Below, one piece after another: positions 51,711 through 60,838 of a stretch of 64,000 bases of DNA. Position 1 is the stretch's first letter. Every line of letters starts with the position of its first letter. The notes beneath the pieces were generated by a model. It did no database searches, was not told the origin of the DNA, and saw only the letters and a list, made by a program, of their open reading frames with translations. Source of the stretch: JABDIY01 sp963803875 (GTDB taxonomy: Bacteria; Actinomycetota; Acidimicrobiia; Acidimicrobiales; SZUA-35); the NCBI GenBank assembly GCA_963803875.1, contig CAWDOA010000015.1, positions 1-64,000 of the forward strand, read 5' to 3'. Both the position numbers and the translations under genes were made by a program.

Positions 51711-54700
51711 ATGACGGTTGTCACTGGTTACAAGCTCACCGATCGCTACACCGAGGATCACGGACGGGTGCTGCTCACCGGCGTTCAGGCGCTGGCCCGC
51801 CTCCCCATCGAACAACTTCGGATCGACCGTGCTGCTGGCCTCGACACCGCAGCCTTCATCTCCGGGTACCCGGGATCGCCGCTGGGCGGATATGACCTGG
51901 AGGTTGCTCGGGCGGCTCGAACCGTTCCCGACCTGCCCATCCTCCTTCAGCCCGGGATCAACGAAGAGCTGGGTGCAGCCGCGGTGATGGGAAGTCAACT
52001 GGCCGCCGGCCAGCGCGATTTCAAACGCGATGGTGTCCTCGGAATCTGGTACGGAAAGGCTCCAGGACTCGACCGATCGGGCGACGTCTTGCGTCACGCT
52101 GTGTTTGCCGGAACCTCCCGGTACGGCGGTGCGATCGCACTGGTAGGAGACGATCCGGGGGCGAAGAGTTCCACTTTGCCAACCAGTTCAGACGCCACCA
52201 TCTACGACCTCCACATGCCGCTCTTCTATCCCGGTGATGTGCAGGAGGTGATCGACCTGGGCCGCCATGCGGTGGTCCTGAGTCGTCTCACCGGACTGTG
52301 GACTTCCATGAAGATTGTCGCCGCGGTGGCCGACGGAAACGGGACGGTTGACCTGGGGCTGGACCGGGTGGAACCGATCACCCCCGACCTGACGATTCCC
52401 GGAGATCCCAGTGGTGCCGCGTTCATTCCCGAACCGCACGGCCGCCTACTCACCCCGTACACATTGGATCTTGAGGAAGACTTCAGAACCACTCGGTTGG
52501 TGCTGGCGCAGAGATATGCAATCGCCAACCGACTCAACCACACCACGATCGATCCGCGCGATGCATGGATCGGCATGGTCGCGACCGGCTACACCTACCA
52601 CGAGTTGCTCGAAGCGTTTCGACGCCTCGGCCTCACCACTCCAGAGGACATCGAGCGGGCTGGAATCCGGCTGATTCAGATGCACATGCCACTGTCGATC
52701 GATCGGGACAACATCCGCGACTTCGCTCGAGGGCTCGAGGAAATCATCGTCGTCGAGGAAAAGAATCCGACCCTCGAATGGTTGGTCAAGGACGCTCTCT
52801 ATGGAGGCCCAGACCAACCGCTGGTGATCGGCAAACAACACCCCGACGGTCGGGTTCTCATGAAGTCCTTCGGTCTGCTCGACGCAGGTTCCATGATCGA
52901 AGGCCTCCGCGAGCGACTCGCCCCACGAATTGGCGATCGTCTGGCTCCTCCACCCGAACCGGAGCGGCAGAGGAACCTGATCCCGTTGAACATCAGTCGT
53001 ACCCCCTACTTCTGCAGCGGCTGCCCGCACAACCACAGCACCAAGGTTCCCGAAGGCGCACTCGTCGGTGCTGGGATCGGGTGTCACGGAATGGTTCTGC
53101 TCATGGATGAGGAGAAGGTGGGAGAGTCGGCCGGCATCGGGGCCATGGGGGCCGAGGGCGTGCAGTGGATCGGAATGGCACCCTTTGTCGACCGGCAACA
53201 CTTCATCCAGAACCTCGGTGACGGAACGTTCTTCCACAGTGGCCAATTGGCCATCCAGGCATCGATCGCCGCCGGGGTGAACAGCACCTACAAGCTGCTC
53301 TACAACCGAACCGTGGCCATGACCGGCGGCCAGAATGTCGCCGGAGGGGTCGGCGTTCCCGAGATCGTCACGATCCTCACAGCTCACGGCGTGCGAGAGG
53401 TTCTGATCACAACCGATGACATCGAGAAGTACAAAGGCGTCGACCTGACCCCCGGCCCGAACGGTCGAACCAAGGTCTGGGATCGCAGTCGAATCCTGGA
53501 GGCCCAGGACTACCTGAGCACCGTTGAGGGCGTCACCGTGCTCCTTCACGATCAGGACTGTGCGGCTCAGACCCGCCGACAACGCAAGCGGGGTTTGGTC
53601 ACGACACCCTCAGAGCGGGTGGTGATCAATCACCGGATATGTGAAGCGTGCGGCGACTGCGGCGAAGTATCCAACTGCCTCTCGGTTCAACCGATCCACA
53701 CACCGTTGGGGGTGAAGACCACCATCGATCAATCGTCGTGCAACCTCGATTTCAGCTGCCTCAACGGCGACTGTCCGAGTTTCATGACCGTCGAGATCGA
53801 TCCCGATCGGACCTCGACCGCAGTTGCCCCCGTCGTGCCCAAGCTGCCGGACCCGCCTCAGGACTCCGATCTCGAGACGTTCGACATGCGCGTGGTGGGC
53901 ATCGGGGGAACCGGCGTGGTCACCGCCAGCCAGATCGTCGCGACCGCAGCCATGCTCGATGGTTTCGACGTCCGCGGTCTCGACCAGACCGGCCTCAGTC
54001 AGAAGGCCGGCCAAGTGTCGGGTGATATTCGCCTGCGGCGAGGATCGCCGGCACCGTCGAACTTGATCGGAGAGGGCGGGGCCGACCTGCTCCTCGGCTT
54101 CGACCTCCTTGCATCCGCGAGCGTGAAGTCGTTGTCGATCGCTCACCCTGATCGAACCGTTGCCGTGGCTTCGTCAACCGAAGTGCCCACCGGTTCGATG
54201 GTGGGTAGACCTGATCTTCTGTACCCCGACTTGACCGAGCTGCGGAACCGGGTGGACGAGGCCACCCGGGCTGGGGAGAACGTGTACGTCAACGCCGGTT
54301 CGATCTGTGATCGATACTTCGGGGGTACCGCTACCGCCAACATCTTCCTTCTCGGCGTTGCCGTTCAGGCGGGTGTTCTACCGGTTCAGGTGAGCTCTAT
54401 CCAAGAAGCGATCAGGCTCAACGGCGTGGCGGTGGATGCCAATCTCGCCGCCTTCGCTGCCGGTCGGTACTGGGTCGTGAATCCCGACGCATATGCAGAC
54501 TCTTCTGCGGCGGGTACCGGGCCCGAGATGGTGGTACCCACGCTCTCCACCAAGCTCTCGAATCGGATCGCAGAGTCCGGTCTCGAACCGGCAGCTGTCA
54601 TCAGCCTGCTCACCGCTGATCTCGTCGCCTACCAAAGTGAGCGGTACGCCCGTCGATTCCTCGATTTGGTGGAGAAGGCTGCAGTCCTCGAGTCGGCCGA

Positions 54701-55178
54701 ACTCACCGAGGCGGTTGCCAGGGGATTTCACAAGCTCATGGCCTACAAGGACGAGTACGAGGTCGCCCGCCTTCTGATTGCACCCGAGGGAGCGGCAGCG
54801 GCCGCATCGGTCGGCGGACCCGGGGCCAAAGCCACGTGGAAGTTGCACCCCCCGATGTTGAAGGCACTGGGAATGGACACGAAATTGGGTGTGCCGGTGG
54901 CGGTGGGGCTGCCAGCCATGAAAGCACTGGCCAAGGGAAAACGACTGCGCGGCACCAAACTCGACCCCTTCGGCCGAGCCGAAGTGAGGGTTGTCGAACG
55001 GGCCATGATCGAGGAGTTCGAAGCGGCGATCATCACGACGCTGAATCGGGCCAGCGCAGGCGAGATGTCGGTCGACGACGCCGTAGCTGTTGCTCGGCTT
55101 CCGATGGATGTTCGTGGATACGAAGATCTCAAGTTGAAACGAGCCGCCGCCTTTCGGCAGAAGCTCTCGGAGCTGTAG
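51711..55178 (+). CDS. indolepyruvate:ferredoxin oxidoreductase, fused alpha-beta
   Basis: A 1155-residue fusion that oxidatively decarboxylates aryl (or branched) pyruvates to acyl-CoA and reduces ferredoxin. Residues 1-380 are the pyrimidine-binding part, beginning LLTGVQALARLPIEQLRIDR; 420-620 the TPP-binding part with CSGCPHNHST and GAGIGCHGM; 640-700 a cluster-binding region with CEACGDCGEVSNCL and FSCLNGDCPSF; 730-900 the gamma-type domain (VVGIGGTGVVTASQIVATAA). A C-terminal 200 residues complete the fused form. It is long, as is usual in Actinobacteria and Proteobacteria. Reads divergently from the hesB-like gene; the shared gap holds both promoters. Confidence 0.93.
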   Translation: MTVVTGYKLTDRYTEDHGRVLLTGVQALARLPIEQLRIDRAAGLDTAAFISGYPGSPLGGYDLEVARAARTVPDLPILLQPGINEELGAAAVMGSQLAAGQRDFKRDGVLGIWYGKAPGLDRSGDVLRHAVFAGTSRYGGAIALVGDDPGAKSSTLPTSSDATIYDLHMPLFYPGDVQEVIDLGRHAVVLSRLTGLWTSMKIVAAVADGNGTVDLGLDRVEPITPDLTIPGDPSGAAFIPEPHGRLLTPYTLDLEEDFRTTRLVLAQRYAIANRLNHTTIDPRDAWIGMVATGYTYHELLEAFRRLGLTTPEDIERAGIRLIQMHMPLSIDRDNIRDFARGLEEIIVVEEKNPTLEWLVKDALYGGPDQPLVIGKQHPDGRVLMKSFGLLDAGSMIEGLRERLAPRIGDRLAPPPEPERQRNLIPLNISRTPYFCSGCPHNHSTKVPEGALVGAGIGCHGMVLLMDEEKVGESAGIGAMGAEGVQWIGMAPFVDRQHFIQNLGDGTFFHSGQLAIQASIAAGVNSTYKLLYNRTVAMTGGQNVAGGVGVPEIVTILTAHGVREVLITTDDIEKYKGVDLTPGPNGRTKVWDRSRILEAQDYLSTVEGVTVLLHDQDCAAQTRRQRKRGLVTTPSERVVINHRICEACGDCGEVSNCLSVQPIHTPLGVKTTIDQSSCNLDFSCLNGDCPSFMTVEIDPDRTSTAVAPVVPKLPDPPQDSDLETFDMRVVGIGGTGVVTASQIVATAAMLDGFDVRGLDQTGLSQKAGQVSGDIRLRRGSPAPSNLIGEGGADLLLGFDLLASASVKSLSIAHPDRTVAVASSTEVPTGSMVGRPDLLYPDLTELRNRVDEATRAGENVYVNAGSICDRYFGGTATANIFLLGVAVQAGVLPVQVSSIQEAIRLNGVAVDANLAAFAAGRYWVVNPDAYADSSAAGTGPEMVVPTLSTKLSNRIAESGLEPAAVISLLTADLVAYQSERYARRFLDLVEKAAVLESAELTEAVARGFHKLMAYKDEYEVARLLIAPEGAAAAASVGGPGAKATWKLHPPMLKALGMDTKLGVPVAVGLPAMKALAKGKRLRGTKLDPFGRAEVRVVERAMIEEFEAAIITTLNRASAGEMSVDDAVAVARLPMDVRGYEDLKLKRAAAFRQKLSEL

Positions 55179-55212
55179 CCCTCGGACGGCCGTTCTCGCC
55201 GAGATTCATTGT

Positions 55213-55743
55213 TCACCCGTCGACGACGGTGAACCCGCCCCCCCACCATCCGGCCCTAGTGGGTTCTGTGGTGCCGCAGATCGCGATGTGCGGCCCGGCG
55301 GCGAGGTTTGCCTCCCACTCCATCGTCTCACCTGGTTGGGCCCAGGGCTGCCATCCCGTATCCGTTATCCAGTTCGGCTTGCCACCGATTTTCGGCATAT
55401 CAACCCCCCAGTCGTCGAATGCGTCCTCGATAGTCTTGCCCTCACCGATGGAACCGACGGAAAGGCCCACGGTATTGTCGGTGTTGTTGATGAGTTCTAT
55501 GGTGACGGCGCCGGTGGTCACTTCCTCTGGACCTGAGTAGACGCATTCCGACCCATCGAACGTGACCTGTGCGACTTCACTGGCCGTGCTCAAAGTCGTG
55601 TCGCTCGAACTCGTGTCGTCGCTCTCGCCGCATGCTCCCAGCATTAACAGCAACGGGGCGACGGCAACCAAGAATCTCACCGGCATCGTGAGGAAGTTCG
55701 GTGAGATAATGCAGTTGTTGGCGGTAGTGCGGATATCGGTCAT
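55213..55743 (-). CDS. lipoprotein with cupredoxin-like domain
   Basis: About 176 residues. The start at ATG 55743 has a GGAG site eight bases upstream. A hydrophobic signal (MPVRFLVAVAPLLLMLGACG) ends in the lipobox LGAC; the mature chain begins with a Ser/Thr/Asp linker, then VTFDGSECVYSGPEEVTTGA and TIELINNTDNTVGLSVG, which look like the beta-strands of plastocyanin-like sandwich proteins. No copper ligand set is obvious. Function unknown. Confidence 0.72.
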   Translation of the reverse strand: MTDIRTTANNCIISPNFLTMPVRFLVAVAPLLLMLGACGESDDTSSSDTTLSTASEVAQVTFDGSECVYSGPEEVTTGAVTIELINNTDNTVGLSVGSIGEGKTIEDAFDDWGVDMPKIGGKPNWITDTGWQPWAQPGETMEWEANLAAGPHIAICGTTEPTRAGWWGGGFTVVDG

Positions 55744-55842
55744 TTGATTTGCTCCGTTGTTTGTTCTTGTTCGTGTAGAGGTCACATTGAGTGGTGCCGC
55801 CGCCCTCGCTGCGGCCCGCCATTCGGGCCGGGCGGCCTGTGG

Positions 55843-56202
55843 TTACAGCTTGGCGACGACGTGGGCGAGGACTTCAGACATCTGATCGTGGGGGCTGAAC
55901 TCCACCATCCGCACCGCGTCCTCGACCACGATGGTGTGGCCGGACGGCCAGTAGTAGAGCTCGCCGGTGCCGACGATCTCTTCGGAGCCGTCCTCGTAGT
56001 TGACACGGACGCGACCCTCGATGACGTAGCCCCAATGCGGGCACTGACAATGGTCTCGCTCCAGGCCCTCCAGCAGCGGGCAGAAGTCCAACCCGGTTGG
56101 GTATTCCATGTAGGCGCTGGTCATCCCGCCCCAGTCCTGGCCGCGGATCATCTCGCCGAGTGCCTCGTGGGCGATCGGTAGCTGCTCAACTGCTGTGCGC
56201 AT
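55843..56202 (-). CDS. cupin-domain protein
   Basis: 119 residues forming one cupin barrel: HCQCPHWGYVIEGRVRVNYE is the first conserved motif (Hxx...G) with His and Cys as possible metal ligands, and GELYYWPSGHTIVVED the second. Single-cupin proteins bind a metal and a small ligand, or only sense it. The gap of 100 bases before the lipoprotein gene leaves coupling uncertain. Function unknown. Confidence 0.82.
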   Translation of the reverse strand: MRTAVEQLPIAHEALGEMIRGQDWGGMTSAYMEYPTGLDFCPLLEGLERDHCQCPHWGYVIEGRVRVNYEDGSEEIVGTGELYYWPSGHTIVVEDAVRMVEFSPHDQMSEVLAHVVAKL

Positions 56203-56295
56203 GATTGTTCCCCTTTTGGCATTTCTGCCGTCGTTGGCTCCGATCTGGAGCCGATGTGTTACTTCGTTTGTGACCGGGCGTGGTTTCCTTGAAGG

Positions 56296-57576
56296 TCAGC
56301 CGTCCTCACCCGGGGTGGACAGTACGAATTCCTCGGTGTAGTTCTCCCACAGCGCCAGTGATTCTGCGCTGGACTGTGCGAAGCCGTTGGAGTCGAACAT
56401 CCTCGGTACGTCGTCGGGATGGTTGGTCTGTAGCCACAGGAGCGTGGTTTCCGAGATGTGGTTCTCGAACCCATCGACGGGCCCCTGGGCGAACGTGTTT
56501 GTCAGGCCTGCGATCTTCCCATCGGAGAAATCGAACACGAAGCTGTTGTTGGTGTACCGGTCGTCACCGAGCGCTTGGCTCCATGCGTTCTCCCATGTGT
56601 AGGTGCATCGAACACGGCCGGGAGCCCCGGGCGCACACGCGGCATCGACGTGCCTGACTCCCGTGACACGGTCGAAGTCAGCGTTGAAGACGAAGTCGAG
56701 TTCGTCGAAGCGGCGGAACTCGCCGTTGACGTCTCGTTGGAGGTCGTCCCGAATGACCGGTTTGTCGGAAAACAGTGCCTCGACCGCTTCGCCGTCGTAG
56801 GAGTTCCTAGCGGCAACGTAGGCCTCGGCGACCGCGATTCCGGTCGCGGAGTTATCCGGGTTCACGGTGATGGTGGCAGTGAACTCGCCATCGTTGTTCG
56901 CGACGTCGGTGTCATTGATCCCCAGGAAGAGGCGCCCGTCCGTGTCGGCTCTGGACACAAGCAGCCTGCCGACCTGGAATGGTGTCCCGGCTTCGCCGAT
57001 CCGCCCGATCAAGCCGGCGTGGTTCACGTCCCTGAGCCCTTCCAGGTTGTACTGCCGAGCGATCGTGCGTGGGTCGCCGTTCGGGTCATGGAGGGGTCCC
57101 CACGGCGCCGACGGGGTGATGGCGCCGTCGGCCTCGATCAACACCCTGTCGTGGATGCTGAGGTCGATGCCGGTGTCGGTCCACTGTTCGGTGCCGGGCA
57201 CCACGACTGACACCGACGCCAAAGTCGACACTGCATCTGTGAGCGCGGCCGCTTCGTCATCGGTGTTTGTCGGAGCGTCGCTCGTGACCGGTGTCTCCGT
57301 ACTCGTCACTAGAGGGCATTCGCCATCGCCCAACCGGGTCAATGCGAATGCCCCTCCCACTATCACGATCAGGGCGGCGGCCGCAGAGAGCACCCAGCCT
57401 CGTTGGGATCGGGGCTTCTGCAGCCTGTTCTTGTCCAACAGGATGATCTCCATCTCAGGTTCGTCCGCTTGCTCGGCGATCCGGGTTTGGATGGCTTCCC
57501 ACGCGGTTGGTGATGGAGTTGCCCGGTCGCCAATGTGTGAGAGGTCTTGCTCGAGACGGTCGTCGAAACGGCTCAT
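56296..57576 (-). CDS. membrane protein paired with ECF sigma factor (probable anti-sigma)
   Basis: A 426-residue one-pass membrane protein: a short cytoplasmic part that could hold the sigma factor (MSRFDDRLEQDLSHIGDRAT ...), a helix near 68-85 and a long outer region. The outer part includes EQWTDTGIDLSIHDRVLIEA, which resembles PA-IL-type lectin folds (sugar binding), and a C-terminal NTF2-like stretch. ATG 57576 overlaps the sigma gene stop by four bases, the usual sigma/anti-sigma arrangement. Confidence 0.75.
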   Translation of the reverse strand: MSRFDDRLEQDLSHIGDRATPSPTAWEAIQTRIAEQADEPEMEIILLDKNRLQKPRSQRGWVLSAAAALIVIVGGAFALTRLGDGECPLVTSTETPVTSDAPTNTDDEAAALTDAVSTLASVSVVVPGTEQWTDTGIDLSIHDRVLIEADGAITPSAPWGPLHDPNGDPRTIARQYNLEGLRDVNHAGLIGRIGEAGTPFQVGRLLVSRADTDGRLFLGINDTDVANNDGEFTATITVNPDNSATGIAVAEAYVAARNSYDGEAVEALFSDKPVIRDDLQRDVNGEFRRFDELDFVFNADFDRVTGVRHVDAACAPGAPGRVRCTYTWENAWSQALGDDRYTNNSFVFDFSDGKIAGLTNTFAQGPVDGFENHISETTLLWLQTNHPDDVPRMFDSNGFAQSSAESLALWENYTEEFVLSTPGEDG

Positions 57577-57971
57577 GATTCGAGCTCCTTGCGAAGCGCT
57601 GCAAGGCCACGTTTGAGATGTGACCTGGCCGTAGAGCTTGGAATGTCCATGATGCCCGCTATCTCCGACGCCCGATACTGGCCGTAGTACCGAAGCACAA
57701 CGGCCAGCCGCTGATCCTCGGACAACATCTGCAATACGTCCCAGAGGTGTGAGGCGCTGGCCGGTAGGTCCTCGGGCGGTTCCGGAGGATGCATCTGCAT
57801 CACCCGACGCCGTCTGAGTGTTGACCGGCAGCGGCTCACAACACAGGTACGTAGGTACGCCCCCGGCCGGCGAATCTCGTCGAACCGGCGGTGGACGTCG
57901 GCGAAACTGTCTTGCACCAATTCCTCAGCCTCCGCATTGTTTCCCACGAGCGTGAATGCGAGACGCACCAT
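57573..57971 (-). CDS. ECF RNA polymerase sigma factor, short N-terminus
   Basis: 132 residues covering most of region 2 (LAFTLVGNNAEAEELVQDSF) and region 4 with its HTH (RASEIAGIMDIPSSTARSHL, KRGLAALRKELES). From ATG 57971 the first helix of region 2 is missing. The frame continues upstream as RIENLFRAEYSG, which is sigma-like, but no ATG, GTG or TTG precedes it before two stops. Either a non-standard start is used, or a base is wrong. Confidence 0.82.
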   Translation of the reverse strand: MVRLAFTLVGNNAEAEELVQDSFADVHRRFDEIRRPGAYLRTCVVSRCRSTLRRRRVMQMHPPEPPEDLPASASHLWDVLQMLSEDQRLAVVLRYYGQYRASEIAGIMDIPSSTARSHLKRGLAALRKELES

Positions 57972-58144
57972 TCCCGAGTACTCGGCCCGAAAGAGGTTCT
58001 CGATCCGGGCGGTCTCCTCCGGAACGCTTCGGCGTATCTCTCACTAGCTCCATCATCCCCTACGACGCCGAGCTGCCGCGATGTGTTGCAGCCGTGGATG
58101 GAAATCTTGAAGCGAGCCCTTGGGTCGCACTCGACGGCTCGCTT
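57972..58144. other. control region upstream of the ECF sigma gene
   Basis: Contains the coding-like codons EIRRSVPEETARIENLFRAE in the sigma frame without a start codon, preceded by TAG TGA in frame. Also the end of the MFS gene on the right. No other feature. Confidence 0.4.
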
Positions 58145-59401
58145 CTACACCCCTACCGAAAGCTGAGCGGTTCGGGTTCGAACGAAGGCGAGAACCAGTA
58201 GTCCACCGGCGGCTGCGGTACCCATCAGGGAAAGAACATGGAAGCCGGCCATGCTGAACACAAATCCCGATGACAGGGCACCCACGCCGCTGGCGAGCGC
58301 ACTCGCAACGTCGGCGGCTCCCTGGGCAGACACCCGTTCTTCGGCTCTCACCGATTCGGTGACCAGCGCACTACCGGCGACGATGCCGAAGCTCCAACCC
58401 AGGCCCAACAGATACAGACCGGGGAACATCAGGACGTTCGGGGCATCCACCGCCAGTGCCGACACGATCGTGGATATCAGCAAGATGACGGCTCCCACGA
58501 ACACCGCGGAAAGCCGGCCCTTCTGGTCGCTGTACCAACCGGCCAGGGGAGCGAAAGCGAACATGCCGGCGGTATGGGCCGAGATCACCCAACCGATGTT
58601 GTCGGTGCCGTGACCGTGGGCTTCCATGTGCAGTGGGGTCATGGCCATCACCGACACCATCACGGCGGTGCTGACAGTGAGGGTGATCAGTCCGAGACGG
58701 GCGCCGGACGAGGCGATCACGATGTTCAGCGCCGGGCGGAAACCGAGTCGTTGGTTCTGTTCGCCACCTTCGTGCGCCTGGGCCAAGCTCAGCGGATCAG
58801 GGCGCAGACCGGTCCAGACGATGAGGCCGGCGATGGCGAAGAAGATCGCTCCGATGATGAAGGGGCCAGCCAACTCTTCGTACCCGAAACGTTCGGACAG
58901 TGAGCTGCCGGGCCCGGCGAAAAGAGGTCCGCCGACCGCTCCGATGGTGGAGGCGAACACGACGAAGCTGATGGCCCGCGATCGCTGGCTGGGTGGTGCC
59001 AAATCTGCGGCGGCGTAGCGCGACAAGTTGGTCGAGCCCTGTCCAACTCCCACCGCCGCCATGCCGAGGAGCAGGACCGGCACCAGCCGAACCTGGGTTC
59101 CCAGTGCTGCTACCAATGCTCCTGCGACCGCTACGCCGTAGCCGATGGAAAGACCCGGGTTGCGCCCATGACGGTCCATGTATGAACTGAGCGCCGACGA
59201 GCTGTACGCCGTGCCCAAGGTCATGGCCACCGTGGTCAAACCGGCCCAGCGGCCGCTGCCGAGGATGTCGTCGATGGCCAGTACCGCGATGAAGAACATC
59301 ACCGATGTGGCAGCGCGTGCTGCTATCGAACTGGTGAACAGAATCCGTAGAGTTCGACGCTGGACCCCCTCGAGGTCTGCGGCTGTGGCAACGGTGTTCA
59401 C
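58145..59401 (-). CDS. MFS transporter
   Basis: A 418-residue permease with twelve predicted helices in two halves. MDRHGRNPGLSIGYG is the motif between helices 2 and 3 (G...DR.GR), a mark of drug/sugar-type MFS proteins, and the second half has GWYSDQKGRLSAVFVG. No close match to a substrate-defined family is evident; export of a small molecule is likely. Adjacent to the thioredoxin-fold gene by 69 bases, same strand. Confidence 0.88.
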   Translation of the reverse strand: MNTVATAADLEGVQRRTLRILFTSSIAARAATSVMFFIAVLAIDDILGSGRWAGLTTVAMTLGTAYSSSALSSYMDRHGRNPGLSIGYGVAVAGALVAALGTQVRLVPVLLLGMAAVGVGQGSTNLSRYAAADLAPPSQRSRAISFVVFASTIGAVGGPLFAGPGSSLSERFGYEELAGPFIIGAIFFAIAGLIVWTGLRPDPLSLAQAHEGGEQNQRLGFRPALNIVIASSGARLGLITLTVSTAVMVSVMAMTPLHMEAHGHGTDNIGWVISAHTAGMFAFAPLAGWYSDQKGRLSAVFVGAVILLISTIVSALAVDAPNVLMFPGLYLLGLGWSFGIVAGSALVTESVRAEERVSAQGAADVASALASGVGALSSGFVFSMAGFHVLSLMGTAAAGGLLVLAFVRTRTAQLSVGV

Positions 59402-59470
59402 GTCTCGAAGCTACTGGACCGGAAGCAAATGTACGTATATCTGGCAGCGGAGCTTCGAATGACGAGAGAG

Positions 59471-60112
59471 CTACTGAACCGTGTTCAGGATCCGTTCACC
59501 GTCGAAACCGTTCCAGGTGTCCAGCCGAGTTCCGTCGGAGTCGAAGACGATCACTGTGTGCTGGCTGCTGACCCCCAGGGTTCGCCAGGTCTCGAACGTT
59601 TCATCCCAAACGAGCTGAAATGTGGCCCCCGTCCCGTCTCGGAAGTCCTGTGCGTACTCGAGGTCGTCGAGTGCCCCCATTCCGATGACTTTGATCTGCG
59701 GATTCTGTTGAGCAAACTGCTCAACTTCGGGCGCTTCCGCCCGGCAGCCGGGTCAATGGGGGTAGTAGAACCACATCGCCACCGGCGTTCCCGTGTCGGC
59801 CAGCGAACGCAGATTGAATGGTTCGCCGCTGCCCACATCGGTGACGGTGGCATCGGGGAAGTTGTTGACCACATCGGTTGTCGCCGGTGTTTCTGCTGGC
59901 TCGGACGAGATTGGGTCCGACGAAACCGTCGTTGCTGTGGTCGAAGTGGTCTGGGGCGGTTCCGCGAGCTGTTCGTCGAGTGGGCCAGTTGTGGCGGTCG
60001 TGCCCACCTCTGACTGAGTCGCCGCTGTGCTGCCAGCGCACGCCGACAGCACAAGACCGAGCGTCATCGCTACCGAAATTCCGGCCGGGAACTGGCGGAG
60101 AGGAATACCCAT
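59471..60112 (-). CDS. thioredoxin-fold (TlpA/redoxin-like) lipoprotein, candidate selenoprotein (U-P-G-C)
   Basis: 213 residues if UGA 59755-59753 is read as Sec. The signal ends in lipobox LSAC, then comes a Thr/Pro linker and a redoxin domain starting PDATVTDVGSGEPFNLRSLA. The active site reads MWFYYPH-U-PGC-RAEAPEV, matching the family motif 'WYPWCPPCR.E.P' with Sec at the attacking Cys. The frame is unbroken on both sides, and codons after the UGA continue the fold (IKVIGMGALDDLEYAQDF ... VIVFDSDGTRLDTW). A hairpin follows the UGA. It would act outside the membrane in thiol/disulfide or peroxide reactions. The true stop is TGA at 59471. Confidence 0.8.
59728..59743 (-). promoter_or_regulatory. 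putative bacterial SECIS element (redoxin gene)
   Basis: CGGGCG-GAAG-CGCCCG begins nine bases after the UGA; the loop starts 15 bases after it and begins with G. Stem is 6 bp, all G-C. Spacing is at the short end of the usual range. Confidence 0.6.
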
Positions 60113-60157
60113 GATGGCTCATCGTGTCACAAGCGGGTAAAGCTGAGGGAAACAGCC

Positions 60158-60838
60158 TCAGTCGGGGAGTCCAACCGGTATCAGATACAGCGGCTCCTCG
60201 CCGGGGGGAAGGGCCATGACTCGACCGATCTTCTTTGGGTCGAAGCCGCCGACCGGCACAGCGGCGAGATCCATTGCGGTCGCTTGGAGCAGAATGTTCT
60301 GTGCCACGTGGCCCGCTTCCCGAATCATGAGTTCGTTTGCGACGCCGCCGTACTTCGCTTGGGTTCGAGCGACAACTCCGGTGACCACCAGCACCACCGG
60401 AGCCCTGCGGACCCATTGTTGGTCGAAAGCGGCGTCACCCATATCGGCGAGGGTGGTCCGGTCGCTGCGCTGCTCGATTGCGTGTTCGGTCGGGAGGTAG
60501 TGAGCGAGATGTGAATCCGACACGGCGTACAGCTCTATTGGATAGAGGGCGCCTGCCGACGGTGCGGTTCGGTGACCGGCGCCGTCGGTGATGCCCTGTC
60601 CCGCCCAGAAGAGCTGACCGAGGACGGCGGGGGAGAGATCTCGTTCCTCGAACTCCCGATGCGATCTACGGGTGGCCAGCGCCTCCTCGATTGACATCGG
60701 ACCATCCAGCTGCGGAGCCGGAAGTTCGATGGTCTCTGTGAAGCGCTGGTTCTGATCGAGCACAGCTGGCGGCGCACTCGATGCGCAGCCGACGGCAATT
60801 GTGGCAACCAGCGTCGCGATAAGCGCACGCCTACGCAT
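60158..60838 (-). CDS. SagB/ThcOx-family FMN oxidoreductase, lipoprotein-like signal
   Basis: A 226-residue nitroreductase-fold protein. MSIEEALATRRSHREF with the Arg-rich FMN-binding RR.R and FWAGQGITDGAGHRTAPSAG, ALYPIELYAV are the SagB hallmarks; the C-terminus GHVAQNILLQATAMDLAAVP and VGGFDPKKI complete it. Unusually it starts with a lipoprotein signal (LIATLVATIAVGCASS), so it is exported to the outer face, unlike RiPP-maturation oxidases. No precursor peptide is seen nearby. Start overlaps the upstream gene. Confidence 0.88.
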   Translation of the reverse strand: MRRRALIATLVATIAVGCASSAPPAVLDQNQRFTETIELPAPQLDGPMSIEEALATRRSHREFEERDLSPAVLGQLFWAGQGITDGAGHRTAPSAGALYPIELYAVSDSHLAHYLPTEHAIEQRSDRTTLADMGDAAFDQQWVRRAPVVLVVTGVVARTQAKYGGVANELMIREAGHVAQNILLQATAMDLAAVPVGGFDPKKIGRVMALPPGEEPLYLIPVGLPD

